Shown here one piece after another: positions 52,868-61,236 of a stretch of 64,000 nt of DNA. Positions within the stretch are counted from its first letter, which is position 1, and every line of letters begins with the position of its first letter. The stretch lies in assembly GCA_003508005.1 (NCBI GenBank), contig DNUE01000033.1, positions 38,733 to 102,732 of the forward strand, read 5' to 3'. A program made the translations under genes and the position numbers. The notes beneath the pieces were generated by a model. The model was not told where the DNA came from and made no database searches. It was given only the letters and a program-made list of their open reading frames with translations. This stretch comes from Desulfobulbaceae bacterium (lineage in GTDB: Bacteria > Desulfobacterota > Desulfobulbia > Desulfobulbales > Desulfobulbaceae).

Positions 52868-53263
52868 TTATTTGGAACCGCCTCAGCCGCTGCCGCCTGC
52901 AGGTTTTTGAACTCCCTTGGCCGCCTCAGCCGCTGCCTTGGCCGCTTCTTCCTCGGCCTTTTTCTTTAATTCCTCTTCTGTGAGCGTTGCCGCTGCCTCG
53001 GTTTTTCCTTCGACAGCCGTCGCCGCGGCACCTTGGCCGCTGCCCGCTGCCTGTTCTACAGCCTGGCCAGCACTACCTGTGCTGGGTTTGGCCCCTCAAC
53101 CGCTCCCTGCGCCAACAGCCGGGCCGGCGCTACCTGCGCCGGGCTTGGCCCCTCAGCCGCTGTTGCCTGCCGCATGGGCGCCGGGCAGGGCAACACCCCC
53201 CGCACTGATCAGACCGGCGATGCCGAGACCGGCAAGGAGTTTTTTCAGGTCCTTGCAATCCAT
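52868..53263 (-). CDS. sbtA: Selenobiotic RiPP precursor with three selenocysteine codons
   Basis: From ATG 53263, behind a perfect AAGGAGG, one frame runs 131 codons to TAA 52870-52868 if three TGA codons are read as Sec. The leader is MDCKDLKKLLAGLGIAGL, followed by a hydrophobic Gly/Ala segment. Sec37 (53155-53153), Sec56 (53098-53096) and Sec127 (52885-52883) each sit in S-G-U-G. The first two belong to a 19-residue tandem repeat (SGUGAKP-x2-GSAG-x-AV). A third, cysteine-less, Sec-less copy reads GSGQGA near residue 75. A charged Ala/Glu/Lys-rich stretch (about 85-117) precedes the last motif. Hairpins follow each TGA, and a terminator ends the gene. The SbtM-type maturase is immediately downstream. 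Product activity is unknown. The family name is from memory. Confidence 0.88.
53067..53085 (-). promoter_or_regulatory. SECIS-like hairpin 2 of sbtA
   Basis: On the minus strand CCAGCAC, loop AGGTA, GTGCTGG: a 7-bp perfect stem whose loop starts 18 nt after the second TGA (53098-53096). Stem changes relative to hairpin 1 are compensated. Confidence 0.8.
53124..53142 (-). promoter_or_regulatory. SECIS-like hairpin 1 of sbtA
   Basis: On the minus strand CCGGCGC, loop AGGTA, GCGCCGG: a 7-bp perfect stem whose loop starts 18 nt after the first TGA (53155-53153). Confidence 0.8.
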
Positions 53264-53361
53264 AGGGTTCCTCCTTGTTTGAAGGTTAGGGAAGGCAGAG
53301 TATAAACCAATCTGCTTCTTCCTCGTTATTTATTTATTCTATGGGAAAAAGGGGGCGGATG

Positions 53362-53700
53362 TCAAGGATTGTTGGAATAAGCAGGGTCCCCTCTTTGAGC
53401 CCGATCCGCCTGCCGAAGGTAGGTGTGGATGGCGTAGGGCACCGGGCCGGTTACCTCTTCCCGATGAACCAGGGTGAACGACTCCGGGAAAAATACGTCA
53501 CCGTCTCTGGGCTCCTTCAGCACGGTAAACAGCAGGGTGTCTGCCTGTTCCAGGGAATGGACGACCTCGCAACCGGGCGCCTGATACTCGGGATTCCGGC
53601 TGACCACGATGTTGCACCGTCCCTGGAGATGCCAGAGAATCCGGATGTTGCGGCCTATGACCCGGTTGGCGGCCATGGCCGCGATGAAGATGGCTTCCAA
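53362..53700 (-). pseudogene. folA: Internally deleted dihydrofolate reductase remnant
   Basis: From TTG 53700 (GGAGG upstream) the 112-residue reading frame aligns with DHFR in blocks. AIFIAAMAANRVIGRN is the N-terminus. ILWHL then jumps to GRCNIVVSRNPEY, losing about 30 residues that include the catalytic acid and the first NADPH motif. HSLEQA then jumps to DTLLFTVLKEPRDGDVFFPE, losing about 27 residues with the GG cofactor motif. Both deletions keep the frame. DHFR activity is not possible, so it is probably a pseudogene. A retained non-enzymatic function is the alternative. Confidence 0.75.
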
Positions 53701-53869
53701 GGGTTGCGCCTCCGTGAGAACGATACCATATTCTGTCCGGCCGGAAAGGCAAGAAGATCGAAACTACGCTTATATCCCGCCTTGACAAGAAGATGCTGTC
53801 CTCTTACCGTTTTAATCACAAAAGGTAATTTTTGAGCAAGCATTGTTGATTCAAGAATGGAGGTAACCT

Positions 53870-54358
53870 ATGGCTGAGAAGAAGGAAAAAGCAGAATTGG
53901 TGACCAAGGAAGAGACACGGCCCGACACCCATTTTGGCGAAATGGAGCGCTATTTTGACAAATTCTTCCGGCATCCCTTCGGGCTGATGACGCCGCAGTG
54001 GCCGTTCCGTGATTTTTCTTTTCCCAAGATGGGGGAGATTTCACCCTCCGTCGATATCTTTGAGGAAGGGGCGGAGATGGTGGTCAAGGCTGAGCTGCCG
54101 GGGATCACCAAGGAGAACCTGCACGTTTCCATCACCGAGAATACCCTGACCATTACCGGCGAGAAAAAGCAGGAGGAAAAGGTGGAGAAGAAGGATTACC
54201 ACCGGCTTGAGCGCTCCTACGGCTCCTTTACCAGGAGCTTCCGCCTGCCGGACAACGTGAACGGCGACAAGGCCAAGGCCTCGTTTAAGGACGGGGTGCT
54301 GGAGGTCCGGGTGCCGAAGACCAAGGAAACGAAACAGAAAAAAATCACAATTACCTGA
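53870..54358 (+). CDS. Small heat-shock protein Hsp20
   Basis: A 162-residue alpha-crystallin-domain chaperone with GGAGG upstream. The domain (about 58-160) contains VDIFEEGAEMVVKAELPGI, then SFRLPDNVNGDKAKASFKDG and the C-terminal KKITIT (I-x-I anchor). It holds unfolding proteins as oligomers. It is convergent with recA. A TTGACA lies at 53782-53787, but its paired -10 is poor. Confidence 0.94.
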   Translation: MAEKKEKAELVTKEETRPDTHFGEMERYFDKFFRHPFGLMTPQWPFRDFSFPKMGEISPSVDIFEEGAEMVVKAELPGITKENLHVSITENTLTITGEKKQEEKVEKKDYHRLERSYGSFTRSFRLPDNVNGDKAKASFKDGVLEVRVPKTKETKQKKITIT

Positions 54359-54384
54359 TGCGCCAGTGACACCCGCGGGTGATT

Positions 54385-54428
54385 ACAGCCGGGCTTCCGA
54401 CCATGAAGAAGGCCTGGAGCCCGGCTGT
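54385..54428. terminator. Bidirectional terminator between hsp20 and recA
   Basis: ACAGCCGGGCT (54385-54395) pairs with AGCCCGGCTGT (54418-54428), an 11-bp perfect stem with a 22-nt loop. TTGTTTTATTTTT follows on the plus strand. Confidence 0.7.
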
Positions 54429-54461
54429 TGAGTTGTTTTATTTTTCTTGAGAGGGCGCTGT

Positions 54462-55517
54462 TCAATCTTCGGTTTTGTCCGCGGGCACGGCAATGATGGT
54501 ATCGACGCCGGTGAGGCCATAGCCCTCCCGGATCTTGTTCTCGATGTCCGCGGCCATGGCCGGCTGCTCCTTGAGGTATGTCTTGGCGTTTTCCCGGCCC
54601 TGGCCGATGCGCTCATCCTGGTAGGAATACCAGGCCCCGCTCTTGTCGACAATGCCCAGCTCCACCCCCAGGTCGAGGAGGTCGCCGGTCCTGGAGATTC
54701 CTTCGCCGTAGATGATGTCGAATTCCGCTGTCTTGAAGGGCGGGGCGACCTTGTTTTTGACCACCTTCACCTTGGTCCGGTTGCCGATGGAATCCTGTCC
54801 CTCCTTGATCTGGTTGACCTTGCGGATATCCAGCCGGATGGAGCTGTAGAATTTGAGCGCGTTGCCGCCCGGCGTGGTTTCGGGGTTGCCGAACATGACC
54901 CCGATTTTCATCCGGATCTGGTTGATAAAGATCAGCACGGTGTTGGTCCGCTTGAGCACACCGGTGAACTTGCGCATGGCATGAGACATAAGCCGCGCCT
55001 GCAGACCGACATGCTGGTCGCCGACATTGCCGTCGATCTCCGCCTTGGGCACCAGGGCGGCCACCGAGTCGATGACGATGATGTCCACGCCACCGCTGCG
55101 CATCAGGATCTCGCAGATTTCGAGGGCCTGCTCCCCGAAATCCGGCTGGGAGATGAGCAGGTTGTTGGTATCCACTCCCAGGCGCTCCGCGTAGGCGATA
55201 TCCAGGGCGTGCTCGGCGTCGATGAAGGCGGCGGTTCCACCCCGGCGCTGGGCCTCCGCGATAGCATGCAGGGCCAGGGTCGTCTTGCCCGAGGATTCCG
55301 GTCCAAAGATTTCCGTCACCCTGCCCCGGGGCAGGCCGCCCACGCCCAAGGCGATATCGATGCTGATAGCGCCGGTGGGAATAACCGGTATTTTTTCCTG
55401 CACATGCTCCCCGAGGCGCATGATCGAGCCCTTGCCGAACTGACGCTGTATCTGGGTAATGGCATTATCAACGCTCTTGATCTTGCCGGCCTCATTGTCC
55501 GCAGCTGCACCAGCCAT
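54462..55517 (-). CDS. recA: Recombinase A
   Basis: A 351-residue recombinase. Walker A is GPESSGKTTLALHAIAE, and the core has KRTNTVLIFINQIRMKIGVMFG and the L2 region. It ends in an acidic tail. The upstream gap (55518-55735) has a TATAAT on the minus strand near 55595, but I could not identify a LexA box. cinA precedes it, the common cinA-recA order. Confidence 0.98.
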   Translation of the reverse strand: MAGAAADNEAGKIKSVDNAITQIQRQFGKGSIMRLGEHVQEKIPVIPTGAISIDIALGVGGLPRGRVTEIFGPESSGKTTLALHAIAEAQRRGGTAAFIDAEHALDIAYAERLGVDTNNLLISQPDFGEQALEICEILMRSGGVDIIVIDSVAALVPKAEIDGNVGDQHVGLQARLMSHAMRKFTGVLKRTNTVLIFINQIRMKIGVMFGNPETTPGGNALKFYSSIRLDIRKVNQIKEGQDSIGNRTKVKVVKNKVAPPFKTAEFDIIYGEGISRTGDLLDLGVELGIVDKSGAWYSYQDERIGQGRENAKTYLKEQPAMAADIENKIREGYGLTGVDTIIAVPADKTED

Positions 55518-55735
55518 GGTTATTCTCCTTAGTTGTTGGGTAACCCGTCCACCCTGGCGCTATGCCAGTTAAATTTCAACCGATGTGATCGCTATTATAT
55601 CATATTGTTCTTTTCTTGGCTTGCCCTTTCAATCGTCAGCAGGGGAGCAGACAATGAAAAGGAACCAGCAGCGAAGCGGCGAAAGAAAAGCCACCAGCGG
55701 CTTTCAGCAAGTGTCAATGGGCACGAAATGCAACA

Positions 55736-56974
55736 TCATGTCTTTGTCAACAATGCCCGCCGCACCAGATCCAAGGCGGTTTGAGCGGCAATTTCCTGAA
55801 TCTCTTTGCGGCTGCCGCTGAAACTGCGTCTGTGGTCAGTGACCTCGCCCTGCACACAAAGTCCAAAATGGACCGTGCCCACAGGCTTTTCCGGCGTGCC
55901 GCCGGACGGCCCGGCAATGCCGGTGACCGACACGCTGACCGTGGCGCCGGTGCATGCCTGGACCCCGCCGGCCATGGCCCGGGCAACCTGCTCGCTGACC
56001 GCTCCGTGTCCGGCCAGGAGTTTGCGGTCAACCCCCAGCAACCGTTCTTTTAGGTCGTTGGCGTAGGCAATGACGCCGCCGACAAACCACTCTGAGCTGC
56101 CGGCCACCTCGGTGATCTTGCTGGCGACCAGGCCGCCGGTGCAGGATTCGGCCACGCTGAGTTGCAGGTTATGGCGCCGGAGCAGTTCGCCGACCACCGC
56201 TGCCATGGAATACAGGTTGTGGCCGTAGATGGCATCGCCGAGGGCGGCGGTGATGGCTGCATCCGCCTGCCGGAAGAGGGCGTCGGACTGCGCAGGGTCC
56301 TGGCCGAGCACGGTCAGGCTGACATGGACCTCGCTGTCCACCGGGTAGTAGCCGATTTTCAGCCGCGGGGTCTTTTCAATCTCCTGCAGCTTTTTATTGA
56401 CCATGTTCTCGGTCAAGCCGAAGGTGCGATACACTCTCTGGCGGATGGCACTGCGGTCATCGGCGGACCAGCCGGCCAGGCAGGGAAGCACATGCTCGAC
56501 AAACAGCTCCTTCATCTGCTCCGGGATGCCGGGGAGAAAAAAGATCGGCGTGCCGTTGTCCACCAGCAGATACCCCGCCATTCTTGATTCCGGGTTCAGG
56601 ACCTCGGCGCCCTCGGGCAGCCAGGCGAGTTTTTCCAACCATTTCCGGTCATTGGCGGCTCCCTGCTGATGCGGGCGGATCTGCGCCAGGATTTCCCGGT
56701 GCAGGGTAGGGGGCCGTTGCAGGGCGGCGGCCACGGCCTCGTTGGTCAGGTCGTCGCTGGTGGCGCCCAGGCCGCCGGTAACGATGACAAAATCGACCCG
56801 GCCGATGGCCCTGGTCAGTGCCTCGCCGATCAGCTCAGGGCTGTCGCCGATAGTATGCATGGCGAAGATCTCATGACCGGCCGCAAAGAGCTTGCTGGCG
56901 GCAAAGCCGCTGGTGGTGTTGACGATCCGGCCCGAGGTGAGTTCATCGCCGATGGCGATTATTTCTCCGATCAT
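55736..56974 (-). CDS. cinA: CinA-family nicotinamide-nucleotide amidase/pyrophosphatase
   Basis: A 412-residue two-domain protein. The N-terminal MoCF-like domain (about 1-170) has MIGEIIAIGDELTSGRI and VTGGLGATSDDLT. The C-terminal PncC amidase domain has VAESCTGGLVASKIT and VSVTGIAGPSGGTPEKPVG. It recycles NMN to nicotinate mononucleotide and hydrolyses ADP-ribose-type compounds. ATG 56974 is chosen over TTG 56986. Confidence 0.95.
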   Translation of the reverse strand: MIGEIIAIGDELTSGRIVNTTSGFAASKLFAAGHEIFAMHTIGDSPELIGEALTRAIGRVDFVIVTGGLGATSDDLTNEAVAAALQRPPTLHREILAQIRPHQQGAANDRKWLEKLAWLPEGAEVLNPESRMAGYLLVDNGTPIFFLPGIPEQMKELFVEHVLPCLAGWSADDRSAIRQRVYRTFGLTENMVNKKLQEIEKTPRLKIGYYPVDSEVHVSLTVLGQDPAQSDALFRQADAAITAALGDAIYGHNLYSMAAVVGELLRRHNLQLSVAESCTGGLVASKITEVAGSSEWFVGGVIAYANDLKERLLGVDRKLLAGHGAVSEQVARAMAGGVQACTGATVSVSVTGIAGPSGGTPEKPVGTVHFGLCVQGEVTDHRRSFSGSRKEIQEIAAQTALDLVRRALLTKT

Positions 56975-57087
56975 GAGTTCACGCAAAAAGCTGAAAACAG
57001 AAACTGCGCGTCAAGGTGGCTCAACAGGACATTTACCTGCGTCGCGGTACAGGAAGCGGTTAACAAATCCGGCTCAGGTTTCTGACT

Positions 57088-58422
57088 TTACCTTTTTCCA
57101 GGCATTATCTCAAGGCGGGACTGCTCTGCACTGCCAAAAATTGCGTCTCCCTGCAGACGGCACAGCCGCACCGGCAGCACGCTGCCCTGCAGGTCTGCGG
57201 AGCCGGCAAAGACAACCGGCAGGTAGTTCTCGGAAAAACCTTGGAGCAGGCCGCTTTGAGGGTTGCGCCGCTCAACCAGGACCATCTGCAGACTACCCAG
57301 ATGATGGCGGTGAAAGTGCACTCGTTTGCGCCGGTCAAGTGCGCGCAGGCCCCGGACCCGCTCTTCGTTCAACGAGGCGGGCACCTGGTTGATCATCGTG
57401 GCGGCCAGGGTTCCGGTGCGCCGTGAATAGGGAAAGACGTGCAGGTAGGTCACCGGCAGTTCGGCAAGCAGGCTGCGGGTGTTGTCATAGGCCTGGCCGG
57501 TTTCGCCAGGAAAGCCGCTCAGGATGTCGCAGCCGATGGCGGCATGGGGTGCGGTCCGGTGGACCAGATCGACCACCCGGGCATAGTCGGCAGCGCGGTA
57601 GCGGCGGTTCATTTTTTGGAGGACGGTGTCATCGCCGCTCTGCAGGGGGATGTGCAGGTGGGGCATGAAGTTGGGCTGGCCGGCAAGCAGGTTCAGCAGC
57701 GGATCATCCACCTCGGTCGGCTCCACGGAGCTGAGACGGAAGCGGATTCCCGGAAAATTCTGGCAAAGGCGCGCCAGCAGGCTGACCAGGTTCTCCCCCT
57801 CGGCCAGGTCCAGGCCGTACTTGCCGACATTGATGCCGGTGATGACTACCTCCAGGTATCCCTGCCGGACAAATACTGCCGCCTGCTCGAGTACCTGCGC
57901 CAAGGGAAGGCTTCGGCTCCTCCCCCTGGTGTAGGGAACGATGCAGTAGGAGCAGAAATTGTTGCAGCCGTCCTGGATGCGGAGGAAGGCCCGGGTGCGG
58001 TCCGGGAAGCGGCTGACCGGCAGGGTGGTGATTTCCTTTTTCAGGCCGATGTTGTCCATCAGCACTGTCAGGTCGCAGTCGTTTTCAGCCAGGGCCGAGG
58101 CGACAACCAGGTGCTTGAAGCTGTTGCCGAGCAGGCACAGGGGCTGGTCCGTGAGGCCAAGGACGCTCTGGTGGGCCATCTGGATATAACAGCCGGTTAC
58201 CACCAGGCGGGCCTCGGGATTGGTCTTTATCGCCCGGCGGATGAGCTGGCGCGACTGCTGGCCAGCCCTGCCGGTGACGGCGCAGGTGTTGATGACATAG
58301 ACATCCGCCCGCCCGCTAAAGGGGACCAGTTGGCAGCCGGCCTGGGCAAAGGAGGAGGCAAACGAGGCGGACTCGCACTGGTTGACCTTGCATCCCAGGG
58401 TGGCGACGGCGATTGTTTTCAT
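57088..58422 (-). CDS. mtaB: tRNA t6A37 methylthiotransferase MtaB
   Basis: A 444-residue radical SAM enzyme that adds methylthio to t6A37. ATG 58422 gives MKTIAVATLGCKVNQCES, the N-terminal auxiliary-cluster domain start with further Cys in NTCAVT and TGCYIQ. The radical SAM motif is CNNFCSYCIVPYTRGRSRS, and a TRAM-like tail follows. It starts 13 bp after mnmA, so two tRNA-thiolation genes are in one operon. Confidence 0.95.
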   Translation of the reverse strand: MKTIAVATLGCKVNQCESASFASSFAQAGCQLVPFSGRADVYVINTCAVTGRAGQQSRQLIRRAIKTNPEARLVVTGCYIQMAHQSVLGLTDQPLCLLGNSFKHLVVASALAENDCDLTVLMDNIGLKKEITTLPVSRFPDRTRAFLRIQDGCNNFCSYCIVPYTRGRSRSLPLAQVLEQAAVFVRQGYLEVVITGINVGKYGLDLAEGENLVSLLARLCQNFPGIRFRLSSVEPTEVDDPLLNLLAGQPNFMPHLHIPLQSGDDTVLQKMNRRYRAADYARVVDLVHRTAPHAAIGCDILSGFPGETGQAYDNTRSLLAELPVTYLHVFPYSRRTGTLAATMINQVPASLNEERVRGLRALDRRKRVHFHRHHLGSLQMVLVERRNPQSGLLQGFSENYLPVVFAGSADLQGSVLPVRLCRLQGDAIFGSAEQSRLEIMPGKR

Positions 58423-58435
58423 AGGGGCGGGACCC

Positions 58436-59491
58436 TCATTGACCTCCGCCGCTGGCGGCAATGATCCCGCTGCCGAGCACGGCGTCGTCTTCATAGAAAA
58501 CGGCAAACTGACCCGGGGTGACTGCCAGTTGCGGTCGGGCGAACTCCAGTTGCCACTGCTCAGCCCCATAAGGCGAGAGTAGGGCCAGGGCAGGGGTGTG
58601 GCGGCCGCGGATCTGCACCAGGCCTTGCCAGGGTAGCAGGGGTTCCCCTCCAAGCCAGCGGACCTCGCTGAGGAGAGCCCGGCCGGTCATGAGCTGTTCC
58701 TTTTTGCAGACCAGCAGCCTGTTGTGCCGGGCATCGAGTTCGTGCACATACCAGGGGGAGGCGTCCGGCAGGTCCAGCCCCCGCCGTTGGCCGATGGTAT
58801 AGCGCCACAGGCCATGGTGGCGGCCGATGACCTTGCCGCTGTCGGTGACGATATCGCCGGGTTGCTCAGGAATGCCCTGGGCCGCGATAAAGTCGGCAAC
58901 GCTTGATCCGGCCAGGAAACAGACATCCTGGCTTTCCGGGACGGGAAATCCTTCCAGGCTCATCTCCGCGGCCAGGCGGTAGACATCCTTCTTGGTTGCT
59001 TCGCCGAGGGGCAAGACCAGGTGCGAAAGTGTATCGGGATGCAGGCGGCAGAGAAAATAGGACTGGTCCTTGCCGGGGTCCAGGCCCCGGCGCAGGATCG
59101 GCACCCCGTTTTCTGTCCGGCTGATGCGGGCGTAATGGCCGGTGGCCATGCGCGCCATTCCCCGGTCACGCATTTCCCGGAGCAAAACGCCGAATTTCAC
59201 CTGCTCGTTGCAGATGACACAGGGATTGGGCGTCCATCCCCGCAGATAGGTCTGGACAAAGTAGCTGATTACCTTTTTTGAAAAAGCGCTCCGCATATCG
59301 ATGATATGCAAGGGTATGCGAAGGTGTCCGGCCAGGGTCTGCACCCGATGGACCTGTCCCCCGGCGCCCCCTGCCAGCGGCAGCCGCATGAAGAAGCCAT
59401 GTACCTCAAGGCCAAGGCCCTGCAGGAGGGAGGCGGCAACCAAGCTGTCTACCCCGCCGCTCATGGCAATGCCGATTTTTTCTCTGGTCAT
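58436..59491 (-). CDS. mnmA: tRNA 2-thiouridylase MnmA
   Basis: A 351-residue ATP-dependent thiolase making s2U34. The PP-loop SGGVDSLVAASLL is at the N-terminus, the first catalytic cysteine is in NPCVICNEQVKFG and the second in SQDVCFL. GHYARI and YTIGQRRGLDL are typical. The sulfur donor could be the TusA/DsrE system elsewhere in the window, but that is speculation. Confidence 0.95.
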   Translation of the reverse strand: MTREKIGIAMSGGVDSLVAASLLQGLGLEVHGFFMRLPLAGGAGGQVHRVQTLAGHLRIPLHIIDMRSAFSKKVISYFVQTYLRGWTPNPCVICNEQVKFGVLLREMRDRGMARMATGHYARISRTENGVPILRRGLDPGKDQSYFLCRLHPDTLSHLVLPLGEATKKDVYRLAAEMSLEGFPVPESQDVCFLAGSSVADFIAAQGIPEQPGDIVTDSGKVIGRHHGLWRYTIGQRRGLDLPDASPWYVHELDARHNRLLVCKKEQLMTGRALLSEVRWLGGEPLLPWQGLVQIRGRHTPALALLSPYGAEQWQLEFARPQLAVTPGQFAVFYEDDAVLGSGIIAASGGGQ

Positions 59492-59705
59492 GGCAGTTCA
59501 GTCTGCCTCAGCAGATAGGGTGTGGAAAGTCTTGCGCGCTGAAACCAGGAAACGTACCACGATGCAGACGGTGCGTAAACCGGAAGCTCGCCGGGTGGAA
59601 GGTGGATTTGACGCAGGGCGAAGGGGAAGGCAAAGTCAGGACAAGGCGACGGATGCAAAGATGGAAAATGCTGCAGCGCAAAAAAAAGACCTGCTTTGCC
59701 GGGCC

Positions 59706-60077
59706 TCAGAGCAGTGAGGAAAGCACTTCGCAGTTGCGGCAGACCTCCATTTTATCCTTCCACTCCTTTTCCGCACTGCGTTCACAATGGGTTCCGCTCA
59801 GAAACCAGCAAAGGTGACCGGCCTGAAATTCCCAGGCAGGGCAATCCTTCTTGAATTCGCATTTTTTCTGGACCCAGCAGTCCTTGCGCCTCGAGGGATC
59901 TTCCTTGCGCTGGTTGATCAGCAGGAAATAGACCTGACGTTCGACATGCAGAGGAACAGGGCGCCAGCCCTGTTCATAGCTTTGCACGGCTTTGAGGGAC
60001 ACTCCGAGCAGGGTGCCAAGCTCTTTCTGGGTTTTGCCAAGCACGGCCCTGGCTCTTGAAAATCTTTCCTTATTCAT
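59706..60077 (-). CDS. HTH protein with two-CW cysteine-rich domain
   Basis: A 123-residue protein from ATG 60077 (a GTG at 60083 is possible). Residues 1-55 form an XRE-type helix-turn-helix (LGKTQKELGTLLGVSLKAVQSYEQG). The C-terminal part has six cysteines with CWVQKKCEFKKDCPAW and CWFLSGTHC, the two-CW pattern, followed by CRNC. A DNA-binding redox or metal sensor is inferred. The target is unknown. Confidence 0.8.
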   Translation of the reverse strand: MNKERFSRARAVLGKTQKELGTLLGVSLKAVQSYEQGWRPVPLHVERQVYFLLINQRKEDPSRRKDCWVQKKCEFKKDCPAWEFQAGHLCWFLSGTHCERSAEKEWKDKMEVCRNCEVLSSLL

Positions 60078-60351
60078 TGGCACCTGTTGATAACAGAAAT
60101 CACTTATTGTTTAGAAGTACCACGCCGTGTTTGTTGAGGCAAGGAAAAGTTGCTGAAAAAGAACTGGCAGAAAAGGGGGGTAATACTATCGGGACAAGAG
60201 CAAAACCCTCTACGGATCAAGGACGGTGGACTGGCAGAGGACCGCGTGTCCGGATCATTCGGGAAGCCGGCAAAGAGCCGGCGGGAAAAGGCGTCAACGG
60301 GAAAGCAGAAGGAATTATCAAGTGTAACTTAAGGCCAAGGACGGAAAGAGG

Positions 60352-61194
60352 CTAGGGGGAGGGCTGAGCTCCTGCTGGATGCTTGTAAAGATGGATATCC
60401 TGCTGCGGAAAGGGAATAGTGATCCCCTGTTCATCAAAAGTCAGCTTGATCTGTTCCAGCAGCGCAAACCGGACATCCCAGTAGTCCTCGCTCTTCACCC
60501 AGGGCCGGACCAGGATGTCCACGCTGGACGCCCCGAGCTCGCCCAGGGCGATGACCGGCGCCGGCTCGGCGAGAATCCGCGCTTCGTTCTCGATGATCTG
60601 CTGAAGGAGTGCGCGTGCGCGGCGAACATCATCGCCGTAGCTGATGCCGATAACCAGGTCGATTCTGCGGGTTGGCAGCGCGTTGATGTTGACAATGATC
60701 GAACTGGTGATGGAACTGTTGGGCAAGATGATCTTCTGGTTGTCCGGGGTGATCAGGACGGAGTTGAAGATGTCGATGCGCTCAACCGTGCCGGTGACTC
60801 CGGCCACGGTGACCATGTCCCTGACTTTGAAGGGCTGGAAGATGATGAGGAGGACGCCCGAGGCAAAGTTGGCCAGGGAATCCTTGAGCGCCAGGCCGAC
60901 CGCTAGGCCGGCAGCGCCGATAATAGCCAGGAAGGAGGTGGTTTTGATCCCCGCCTGATCCGCGGCGGCAATGATGACCGCCACCAGCAGGGTGTAATAG
61001 ATGATTTTTTCCAGGAAACGGACAAGGGTGGCGTCCAGCCCAGTCCTTTTCAGGGCACTGGTCAGAAAATAGGTTCCCCATTTGACCAGCCAGCGGCCGA
61101 AGACGAGAATGGCCAGGGCAAGGAGCAGATTCGGGCCGTGGGCGACCAGCCATTCCCTGACCAGGGTGAAGTATTTGCTATACTCGTCCATCAT
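60352..61194 (-). CDS. mscS: Small-conductance mechanosensitive channel (MscS family)
   Basis: A 280-residue inner-membrane channel. There are three hydrophobic segments; the third, pore-lining helix is FLAIIGAAGLAVGLALKDSLANFASG, here given only by its conserved Gly/Ala spacing (about 86-111). The cytosolic vestibule has FKVRDMVTVAGVTGTVE and LPNSSI. It opens on hypo-osmotic shock. Confidence 0.93.
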   Translation of the reverse strand: MMDEYSKYFTLVREWLVAHGPNLLLALAILVFGRWLVKWGTYFLTSALKRTGLDATLVRFLEKIIYYTLLVAVIIAAADQAGIKTTSFLAIIGAAGLAVGLALKDSLANFASGVLLIIFQPFKVRDMVTVAGVTGTVERIDIFNSVLITPDNQKIILPNSSITSSIIVNINALPTRRIDLVIGISYGDDVRRARALLQQIIENEARILAEPAPVIALGELGASSVDILVRPWVKSEDYWDVRFALLEQIKLTFDEQGITIPFPQQDIHLYKHPAGAQPSP

Positions 61195-61236
61195 TCTTCA
61201 TTCGCGGAGCAGTTTTCCTCGGGACAGACTTTGACC

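Noticed and set aside
52917..53282. Plus-strand 121-codon Ala/Ser-rich frame
   Set aside because: It is the antisense of the selenopeptide gene; the minus strand has the ribosome site, repeats and hairpins.
60056..60355. 99-codon frame in the gap before mscS
   Set aside because: Low-complexity, charged, no ribosome site; it appears to be intergenic.
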